Position numbers and translations under genes: made by a program. This document shows, piece after piece, positions 16,052 to 21,185 of a stretch of DNA of 21,185 nucleotides (its first letter is position 1; each line of letters opens with the position of its first letter). The stretch comes from a virus: the IMG/VR virus record IMGVR_UViG_3300025120_012795, positions 1 through 21,185 of that record. One strand, written 5' to 3'. The notes below the pieces were generated by a model, which searched no databases, was not told the DNA's origin, and worked only from the letters and a program-made list of their open reading frames with translations.

Positions 16052-17490
16052 TAATATATAATTTTATGGTTTAATACTTTTCCTTTATATTCATTTGCAT
16101 TAATAACTTCATACTTTTCTCTTGGTTTCCAAGTTTCAAATAATTCATCAAATGCCTCTATTACTCTTTTTCCTTGTTTTTCACCTGTAAATCCAGCTTC
16201 ATCACTCATAGCCCATTTTCTACCAGATAATCCTCTTTTTTCTCTCTCCTCAGGAGATAAATTATATACTTCTTTAATTCTATCTGTTACATCTTCCCAA
16301 GCACATCTATCATCATAAATGTAAGGAGTTGGAGGTGAGCCTTGAATTGATCTTGAAGTGGGGTAAACTGGGAAGGCCCATTCACCATGCTTCTTATAAG
16401 TTCCTCTATGATTAGAAGGCACATTTTCATCAGGTTCAAACCATTTTCCCTCATTATCAACAAATCTCATTTGATCTTGCATTCCACCAGTTACATTAGA
16501 TATAATAGGTGTTCCTGATAATATGGCTTCTGTTAATGTTAATCCCCATCCTTCATTTGATGTTATTAAAATTTGACAATCTGCTATATTATATAAATAA
16601 TTTAATTGTGTTGTATCTAATCGACTATCAATTATTTGAACATTATTTGGGTAATCTTGAGAAAAGAAATATTCTTTTACTTTCCCTAAATGTGTCCCAG
16701 CATCCGTTACTAATTCTGTTTTCATTAATAATAGACACTTATCAGCTTTTTCTTTAGGTAAACTATCTAAAAATGCTCTAAATGCTAACATTGTATCTGG
16801 AATTTGTTTTCTTCTAATATTTCTAGAATTAAAAAATAAAACAAAATCATATTCTTTATTTTTAAAAAGTTCTTTTTTAAATTTTGTAAATTCTGGGTTG
16901 TCCTTTTTTAGTGGTTTATAAATATCACTATTTAGACCATGAGGAACATATTTAAATATTCTTGGTTTATTTACATTTTTTAATACTATTTTATTAATAT
17001 TAACTGTTTGTTTAGATATACCCATTAGTAAATCACAAGCTTCGTAATAAGGTTGATTATATTGGGGAGCTGGATAGTCATCCCAAATATTTAAATAAGC
17101 TATAGGAATTGTTTTTCTAATTTCTTGTTCTAAATTCCAGATATGCATAAAATACCTTGGGTCTGTAATTAACATTATAGCATCAGGTCTTTCTACATTA
17201 ATAATTTCTCTAATAATTCTGCTATCACCATAACCATCAACAGGATATAAAAAGACAGCCGCATCTACTACACCAGTTACATTTGCAGTATCTTTTGATA
17301 TATCTAATCTTTTACCGGCTTCTGGGTGTTTAATTGAGCCCGCTATATTAACCCAATTAAAATGTTGACAAGTTTGTAAAATAATTTCCTTTGCTACAGT
17401 TGCAACTCCTGAGTGTACTCTAATATCATCACATATTAGAAGTATTTTTTTTCTTTTATCCTTAGGGATATACTTAAAGTCTTTATTCAT
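16051..17490 (-). CDS. GT4-family glycosyltransferase, GT-B fold
   Basis: A 479-residue enzyme that opens the sugar part of the operon. KKILLICDDIRVHSGVATVA near residues 14-33 is the GT4 N-terminal Rossmann strand and glycine loop. YVPHGLNSDIYKP (181-193) is the linker before the donor domain. FFNSRNIRRKQIP and the EX7E motif (E313, E321 in NEGWGLTLTEAILSGTP) form the donor site, followed by SNVTGGMQDQMRF. The C-terminal 130 residues contain an aromatic, proline-rich stretch (HGEWAFPVYPTSRS) not typical of short GT4 proteins. It starts inside the end of the ribbon-helix-helix gene by an ATGAATAA junction. Donor and acceptor are unknown. Confidence 0.9.
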   Translation of the reverse strand: MNKDFKYIPKDKRKKILLICDDIRVHSGVATVAKEIILQTCQHFNWVNIAGSIKHPEAGKRLDISKDTANVTGVVDAAVFLYPVDGYGDSRIIREIINVERPDAIMLITDPRYFMHIWNLEQEIRKTIPIAYLNIWDDYPAPQYNQPYYEACDLLMGISKQTVNINKIVLKNVNKPRIFKYVPHGLNSDIYKPLKKDNPEFTKFKKELFKNKEYDFVLFFNSRNIRRKQIPDTMLAFRAFLDSLPKEKADKCLLLMKTELVTDAGTHLGKVKEYFFSQDYPNNVQIIDSRLDTTQLNYLYNIADCQILITSNEGWGLTLTEAILSGTPIISNVTGGMQDQMRFVDNEGKWFEPDENVPSNHRGTYKKHGEWAFPVYPTSRSIQGSPPTPYIYDDRCAWEDVTDRIKEVYNLSPEEREKRGLSGRKWAMSDEAGFTGEKQGKRVIEAFDELFETWKPREKYEVINANEYKGKVLNHKIIY

Positions 17491-17683
17491 TTTCTTCTAT
17501 TTCGAGATTAATTTGATTAGTAATTTGTTTACGGAAATTCTCATCTGTAAGATACAAAAACAAACTACGGTCGGCAAGTTTTTGAAAGGAAAATTTACGC
17601 TTTACACATTCAATTTTAAAATTCTCGAATAAATCGCTTTTGACTTTAACACTAGTTAGTGTCATTGGTTTTTTTGTTGACAT
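17483..17683 (-). CDS. Small ribbon-helix-helix-like protein, possible regulator
   Basis: A 66-residue basic protein, first gene after the 41-base gap that separates the sugar operon from the nuclease gene. The pattern fits a ribbon-helix-helix (Arc/MetJ) fold: a short strand TLTSVKVK (8-15), then helix DLFENFKIECVKRK (17-30), a turn at FS, and helix QKLADRSLFLYL (34-45). The C-terminal tail is acidic (EIEENE). RHH proteins bind DNA as dimers and often repress their own operon. Being at the head of a 17-kb operon makes autoregulation attractive, but no operator repeat was identified and the function is an inference. AT-rich sequence with AAAG precedes the ATG by a few bases. Confidence 0.72.
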   Translation of the reverse strand: MSTKKPMTLTSVKVKSDLFENFKIECVKRKFSFQKLADRSLFLYLTDENFRKQITNQINLEIEENE

Positions 17684-17724
17684 AATCTTTATTTATTAAA
17701 ACGTTTATTATACATATATAAGTA
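17684..17724 (-). promoter_or_regulatory. Intergenic gap before the sugar operon; possible promoter
   Basis: A 41-base, almost pure A/T gap, in contrast to the gapless operon that follows. On the minus strand it contains TATAAT at 17707-17712, about 23 bases before the ATG of the small RHH-like gene, with no good -35 hexamer 16-18 bases further upstream. It also has AATAAATA at 17690-17697 (7 of 8 to the T4 late element), but that is too close to the start codon to leave a leader. A phage middle-type or modified host promoter is possible. The location is the main evidence. Confidence 0.3.
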
Positions 17725-18699
17725 TTACTCAAAATGTGCTTTTGCTCCACATAGTTCTTTATCTTCTCCATAAGGACAAAATGTACAGTTCCATTTAGAA
17801 GGTGATTTTAAGTAATCTATTTCTTTAATTTTTCCACTTGAACTAAAACACTCTGTTATAAAATCTTTTACAGCATTAATAGCTCTATTTATTTTTATTT
17901 TACCACTAGGTGGTACAAATTGTTGTACTCTGTATGCTTGGTGTGGTGACATTATTTTATCATCATCCCAATCTAATACTTTCCTTTTTACAATTAAAAA
18001 TTCAATTTCAATTTTATCTAAAGGTATTCCATACTGCTCAGAAAAGAATTTTTTATATAATATTAATTGAAAATGTTTATCTTCATTCTTTTTATCATAA
18101 GAATTCCATCCCTTAGTACTTGTTTTTATATCGATTATCTTGAATGTCTCTGTTTCTTCATGATATGTAACAACATCAAGATACCCCATGTATAATACGT
18201 TATTTAACATTTTATTTGGTGCAATAACGATTGGTATCTCACAACCTACTAAATATGTACCTTTTTTACTAAAATATCTACTACGTTTTTTCTTAAACCA
18301 TTCTAATATAGCTACTCCATCTTCAAAAAACTCTCTCATTTCCTCAGCTGATGAGAAGTGTTCATTTTTATTAGACTTATATTGAGATTGATACTCAGAT
18401 ATAAATTTATCTTGGAAATATTCTTCCATATCTATTTCTCTATCGGCAGCTGCTGCTGATTTTTCATACATAACATCTAAATAATGTTGCATTACTTCAT
18501 GTATAGCAGTCCCAAATACCGTATGAATTGAAGAATTAAACCTTTTAATTTTATCCTTATATTGTAATTTCCATCTATAAGCACAACTCCTAAAGATAGA
18601 CATTTGAGAATATGATATATTCTTTTGATAAGCAAAATTAATTGGTTTAGGTGGATTATTTCTAATCTCCTTTATAATTTTTGGAAGTTTTTTAGCCAA
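17725..18699 (-). CDS. PD-(D/E)XK nuclease with Cas4/AddB-like iron-sulfur cysteines
   Basis: A 324-residue exonuclease-type protein. The N-terminal SYSQMSIFRSCAYRW is typical of RecB/Cas4-like nucleases. Active-site residues are H67 (TAIHEVM), E154 (GCEIPI), D175 (GYLDVV), D190-I-K192 (IIDIKTS) and Q211/Y215 (QLILYKK). One cysteine at C39 and three near the end (C305, C308, C317 in NCTFCPYGEDKELC) form the 1+3 arrangement that binds [4Fe-4S] in Cas4 and AddB. The reading frame starts with TTG at 18699, one base after the DUF1599 stop; the first ATG, at residue 33, would cut the conserved N-terminal block, so TTG is preferred. Likely roles are processing DNA ends in replication or recombination. 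No CRISPR or Cas1 was found. Confidence 0.87.
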   Translation of the reverse strand: MAKKLPKIIKEIRNNPPKPINFAYQKNISYSQMSIFRSCAYRWKLQYKDKIKRFNSSIHTVFGTAIHEVMQHYLDVMYEKSAAAADREIDMEEYFQDKFISEYQSQYKSNKNEHFSSAEEMREFFEDGVAILEWFKKKRSRYFSKKGTYLVGCEIPIVIAPNKMLNNVLYMGYLDVVTYHEETETFKIIDIKTSTKGWNSYDKKNEDKHFQLILYKKFFSEQYGIPLDKIEIEFLIVKRKVLDWDDDKIMSPHQAYRVQQFVPPSGKIKINRAINAVKDFITECFSSSGKIKEIDYLKSPSKWNCTFCPYGEDKELCGAKAHFE

Positions 18700-18700
18700 A

Positions 18701-19117
18701 CTATTTTTTCCATTTATCGCGACCTACTAAAAGACCGATTATTCCATAATTGGCAATATCTATAAATGTATCCTGCATACCTTCACCTTCAACAAATGAT
18801 CTACCATTAATTAATAAGTTTTTTAAACGTGATATTTTATCAGTTAATCTAATACATAGCCCAGTTAGTGAGAATTGTTTGTCATCGCTGTTATTAACGA
18901 TATCTCCGCCTAAAGCAATGTTATTTAACCCATAATCCATATGTTTACGAGCAAACATTTCATACATTTCTTTTTGTATTTTTTTAAATTCCTTAGATAA
19001 TTCAGGGTACTCTTTTTCGAATACTTGTACACCTAATTTTGTTGATACACCTCTTTTGGCATTCATAATTTCTCTATCGCTCATAATTTCGTGGTATTTA
19101 GTTACTGAACTACCCAT
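18701..19117 (-). CDS. DUF1599 (nucleotide modification associated domain 1)-like protein
   Basis: A 138-residue, mostly helical protein. The central run MFARKHMDYGLNNIALGGD (54-72) and LTGLCIRLTDKISRLKNLL (84-102) followed by DTFIDIANYGIIGLL (116-130) match the conserved blocks I associate with DUF1599, common in phages and predicted by others to be linked to nucleotide or DNA base modification. The charged positions E/D/K between helices resemble all-alpha nucleotide pyrophosphatases, but no full MazG motif is present. It overlaps the 74-residue gene upstream by 8 bases (ATGGGTAG) and is one base from the nuclease. The biochemical activity is unknown. Confidence 0.75.
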   Translation of the reverse strand: MGSSVTKYHEIMSDREIMNAKRGVSTKLGVQVFEKEYPELSKEFKKIQKEMYEMFARKHMDYGLNNIALGGDIVNNSDDKQFSLTGLCIRLTDKISRLKNLLINGRSFVEGEGMQDTFIDIANYGIIGLLVGRDKWKK

Positions 19118-19334
19118 TGATTTGTTGTTCTAAGGAAAAATATTTATCTATTGCTGCTAATCTATCATCAGCATCAACTAACATAACAAGAGCTTCCTCA
19201 GCATTTTTGTAAAAGTCTCCTGTTGAATGGTCTCCGATTCCGACAGCTCTATCACCTAATAATTCAAGTGATAATAAGGCTTTTGCTTTGTCTGCCATTG
19301 CAGACGTACGTAACATATCTATTAATTTATTCAT
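19110..19334 (-). CDS. Small conserved-looking phage protein, unknown function
   Basis: A 74-residue, predominantly helical protein. It opens MNKLIDMLRTSAMADKAKAL and includes the distinctive VGIGDHSTGDFYKNAEEAL (31-49) and VDADDRLAAIDKYF (53-66). No catalytic motif, signal peptide or membrane segment is seen. It follows a 40-base gap (19335-19374) and overlaps the DUF1599-like gene by 8 bases, so the two are probably co-translated. I have a weak impression of related short proteins in other T4-like phages. There is no clear Shine-Dalgarno before its ATG. Confidence 0.7.
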   Translation of the reverse strand: MNKLIDMLRTSAMADKAKALLSLELLGDRAVGIGDHSTGDFYKNAEEALVMLVDADDRLAAIDKYFSLEQQING

Positions 19335-19374
19335 TTTGAAAATGGTTTTATATTATGATGTTAATATAATTAAT
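19335..19374 (-). other. Intergenic gap, 40 bases
   Basis: A very AT-rich gap between the GT8-like gene and the 74-residue gene. On the minus strand it contains CATAATATAAAA (19345-19356), which could serve as a -10 region, but no -35, no late element with all 8 matches and no terminator hairpin was seen. Nothing is supported beyond it being one of the few spacers long enough to carry a promoter. Confidence 0.25.
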
Positions 19375-20286
19375 TTAATTTAAATTTCCTAATTTTTTTA
19401 TCATTTTTTCCATAATTTCTGGTCTTTTTTCTCCATGATAGAATAATAATCTATCTTTACTACCTGGGACTTTGAACCAATTATCATGTAAATAATTACT
19501 ACCTAAATCTTGATCTACACCATCAAAATTAATTTTCTCTACCTCATCTATCGTATCTTTATCATTTAAAACATTAACATAGATAAGAGGTAAACCCTCA
19601 TAAATATGTTTATCCCAAAGAAGAGGATTTAAAGTACCTTCTTCATGATATGGACAATAATAAGTAGGGTTTTCTAAAATAATGGGGTTAATACACATTT
19701 CATACCATTCTTTAAGAAAGGGGATATGTGATTGATTAACTACAAAATACCCAGTATTCCTATATCTTTTATCTAATCTTCTATATTGGTCAATTTTAAA
19801 TATTTCACATATAGGGTGTTCTAAAGTAGTACTTAAATTATCTCTATCCCAAGCTCCACCTCTACCATTAAAATGTAAATAATCAAAAGGACCTTCAGCA
19901 AACATTGGATATTTAGATTCATAATTAAAAATATTATCAACGTATTTAGTTGCTATAGAATCACAATCTATATAAGCAATAGTTTTAGCGTATCTTTTTA
20001 AAGCATCCTGGGCTATTAAAGGTTTTTGGATTAATAGGTTATATAAAGAACTATCGTTTCTATTTATATAATAATTCCCATTTTCTTCATTAAGATAATC
20101 TATCTCAGTAGTAGCATCATTTTTCCAAGGGAAAGTTATAACCCTATCAAGAGGGATTTGTTTTGTAGAGTTTATTACATACACAATAATAAGATGATTA
20201 CTATATTTTTGAATAGATTTAGCACACATTGTTGCTACATCAATATAATTTTCATTACAATGTAGAATATATGCTTTATTTACCAT
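19375..20286 (-). CDS. GT8-like glycosyltransferase, GT-A fold
   Basis: A 303-residue putative glycosyltransferase. The N-terminus (NKAYILHCNENYIDVATMCAKSI) is like GT8 and related nucleotide-diphospho-sugar transferases. AYIDCDSI contains the metal-binding DXD (D107, D109), preceded by KP..AQDALKRY. YRNTGYFVVN (176-185) and EEGTLNPLLW match later GT8 positions, and FYHGEKRPE near the C-terminus resembles the GT8 HxxGxxKPW ending. It is not in the main sugar cluster; it directly follows gp62, overlapping it by 11 bases, where T4 has regA. It may act on a different acceptor from the main operon. No signal peptide or membrane helix is visible. Confidence 0.8.
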   Translation of the reverse strand: MVNKAYILHCNENYIDVATMCAKSIQKYSNHLIIVYVINSTKQIPLDRVITFPWKNDATTEIDYLNEENGNYYINRNDSSLYNLLIQKPLIAQDALKRYAKTIAYIDCDSIATKYVDNIFNYESKYPMFAEGPFDYLHFNGRGGAWDRDNLSTTLEHPICEIFKIDQYRRLDKRYRNTGYFVVNQSHIPFLKEWYEMCINPIILENPTYYCPYHEEGTLNPLLWDKHIYEGLPLIYVNVLNDKDTIDEVEKINFDGVDQDLGSNYLHDNWFKVPGSKDRLLFYHGEKRPEIMEKMIKKLGNLN

Positions 20287-20692
20287 TTATTTTTTTTAAC
20301 TCTTTTTTATCAACTCCCCTAATACTTAATATATTTTCAACTTCTATTTTAGATAAAATATCAAGATACTCTTTAGATTCTTTACTTGAACATTCAAAAT
20401 AATCTTTAATATGATCTACTAAATCTTTATTGGGCTGTTTAATTTTAGATTTAATATATTTATTCCATTTACTATTTTTTGGAATAAATTCTTTATAAAT
20501 AGAATATATTTTCTTTTTATCAGTAGGTAGTATTTCTTGGATATCATTAACTATTTCAATATGGTTACGATCCATAGATAAAAACCTATGAATCATATAA
20601 CTATTCCAAACCTCCCAATCTTTGTCATTAAATGACTCAACGGGGGGTTTGGTAGTATTAATTGCCTTTAACCAATCAAAAATATTCTTCAA
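20276..20692 (-). CDS. 62: Sliding-clamp loader small subunit (T4 gp62-like)
   Basis: A 138-residue protein resembling marine T4-like gp62, the non-ATPase subunit that joins four gp44 subunits to load the gp45 clamp. NIFDWLKAINTTK at the start, WEVWNSYMIHRFLSMDRNHIEIVN (27-50), KKKIYSIYKEFIPKNSKW and LVDHIKDYFECSSKESKEYLDIL follow the order I know for that family. It is shorter than T4 gp62 (187). The frame opens with TTG at 20692, two bases after the stop of the 81-residue gene; the first ATG is at residue 32, inside the conserved block, so TTG is the likely start. Low TTG efficiency could keep gp62 scarce relative to gp44. The adjacent gp44 end supports the call. Confidence 0.8.
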   Translation of the reverse strand: MKNIFDWLKAINTTKPPVESFNDKDWEVWNSYMIHRFLSMDRNHIEIVNDIQEILPTDKKKIYSIYKEFIPKNSKWNKYIKSKIKQPNKDLVDHIKDYFECSSKESKEYLDILSKIEVENILSIRGVDKKELKKINGK

Positions 20693-20694
20693 AT

Positions 20695-20940
20695 TTAATC
20701 CATTAATTCGTCAGCTAATTCTTCTCTAAGTTCTTTAGGAACTGATGATTTAAGAATTTTTTTAGTTGTGGGGTCATAAAAAACTGGGATAGGTAATAGA
20801 GCATCTTCATCTGTGCCCATTACAAATTTAGATACAGTTCTTAATAATACTCCTTGTTGAAAAATAATTCCACCATCAAAATTTTTGATAGCAGTCGTAT
20901 TTTTTAAATCAATTGGTGGTTGTTGTACTGGTTGTTGCAT
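20695..20940 (-). CDS. Small protein between clamp-loader genes, unknown function
   Basis: An 81-residue protein with a Gln/Pro-rich start (MQQPVQQPPID), a core GGIIFQQGVLLRTVSKFVMG (28-47), then DEDALLPIPVFYDPTTKKI and an acidic helix ending ELREELADELMD. From memory, similar proteins in marine T4-like phages carry CxxC pairs on either side of the core; here those positions seem to be FDGG and YDPTT, without cysteine, so a zinc-ribbon fold may have lost its metal. That comparison is unverified. It starts two bases after the gp44 stop and ends two bases before the gp62 start, in a position not occupied in T4 itself. Confidence 0.75.
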   Translation of the reverse strand: MQQPVQQPPIDLKNTTAIKNFDGGIIFQQGVLLRTVSKFVMGTDEDALLPIPVFYDPTTKKILKSSVPKELREELADELMD

Positions 20941-20942
20941 AA

Positions 20943-21185
20943 TTATTTATATTTTATTAAAGTTTGAATTAATGACATTATATTTATTTCCTTGTCAATA
21001 CGGAAATTTGCTTTATATTGGTGTTCGTTTATCGTTAGTACTGCTGTACCTTCTTTATCTTTATAATATTCAGATGAACGATCATAAAGTGCTCTAAATA
21101 ATTCATCAAAATCATCTGTATTAGCATCTGCTATTATTTGGCGTATAGTATTAAATGATGATACTTTATTGCCTTTAGATAATTC
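20943..21185 (-). CDS. 44: Sliding-clamp loader ATPase subunit (T4 gp44-like), C-terminal end
   Basis: The last 80 residues of a protein whose start lies beyond the right edge. It reads ELSKGNKVSSFNTIRQIIAD at the edge, then DFDELFRALYDRSSEYY, and ends EHQYKANFRIDKEINIMSLIQTL. The pattern FNTIRQIIAD..DFDELFRALYD, Tyr-rich helix, then EHQYKANFRIDKEIN fits the helical collar domain of gp44/RFC-type clamp loaders in marine T4-like phages. The AAA+ ATPase region is not in the window, so the call rests on this domain and on gp62 following closely. T4 gp44 is 319 residues, so about three quarters is missing here. Confidence 0.75.
   Translation of the reverse strand, partial: ELSKGNKVSSFNTIRQIIADANTDDFDELFRALYDRSSEYYKDKEGTAVLTINEHQYKANFRIDKEINIMSLIQTLIKYK

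Noticed and set aside
231-17490. Bacterial chromosomal O-antigen island instead of phage DNA
   Set aside because: gp44/gp62-type clamp-loader genes, the small phage-like proteins, the extreme gene packing and the absence of Wzx/Wzy favour a phage genome. An unusual host fragment cannot be fully excluded from this window alone.
17725-18699. CRISPR-associated Cas4
   Set aside because: No repeat array, Cas1 or Cas2 is in the window; similar nucleases are common in phage replication regions.
20944-20951. Perfect T4 late element TATAAATA on the minus strand
   Set aside because: It is formed by the last codons and stop of gp44 and lies 3 bases before the next ATG, leaving no room for a leader.

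Overview
The window looks like part of a large, very AT-rich tailed phage genome (roughly a quarter G+C by eye, not computed) of the T4-like myovirus type. The evidence is at the right edge: the C-terminus of a gp44-type clamp-loader ATPase and a gp62-type small clamp-loader subunit, both translated leftwards, with genes packed end to end (1-17 base overlaps or 0-2 base gaps). No RNA gene, insertion sequence or CRISPR array was seen. A marine host such as SAR11 or a picocyanobacterium is plausible, because LPS-type sugar clusters are known from marine T4-like phages such as P-SSM2, but the host is an inference.

Every supported gene is on the minus strand, so the order of expression is right to left. 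(1) 21185-20276: gp44 end, an 81-residue protein and gp62. (2) 20286-17725: a GT8-like glycosyltransferase overlapping gp62, a 74-residue small protein, a DUF1599-like protein and a PD-(D/E)XK nuclease with Cas4-like cysteines. (3) After a 41-base gap, a ribbon-helix-helix-like small protein (17683) heads an almost gapless 17-kb sugar operon down to 231. (4) After a 60-base gap, a C4 zinc-ribbon protein runs off the left edge.

The sugar operon contains two GT4 glycosyltransferases, a conserved-looking phage protein of unknown function, a GalE-type SDR, a small GT2, a GT9, two PLP sugar enzymes that both have His where aminotransferases have the PLP lysine (RfbH-like and ColD-like), a GDP-fucose/colitose synthase, Gmd, a GT11, an RmlB-type 4,6-dehydratase, a ThDP enzyme, acylating acetaldehyde dehydrogenase, 4-hydroxy-2-oxovalerate aldolase, another SDR and a GT2. 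Gmd + ColD + ColC/Fcl is the known route to GDP-colitose, and the adjacent GT11 could transfer it.

The most unusual part is the contiguous set ThDP enzyme - acetaldehyde dehydrogenase - aldolase - SDR. I propose that it builds 4-hydroxy-2-oxopentanoate from acetyl-CoA and pyruvate, and that the ThDP enzyme then transfers a four-carbon acyl unit onto a 4-keto sugar in a YerE-like reaction. The product would be an extended branched-chain sugar. This is an inference. The window has no flippase, polymerase, initiating transferase or other obvious membrane protein, so the glycan acceptor is unknown: host lipid-linked glycan, virion protein or DNA.
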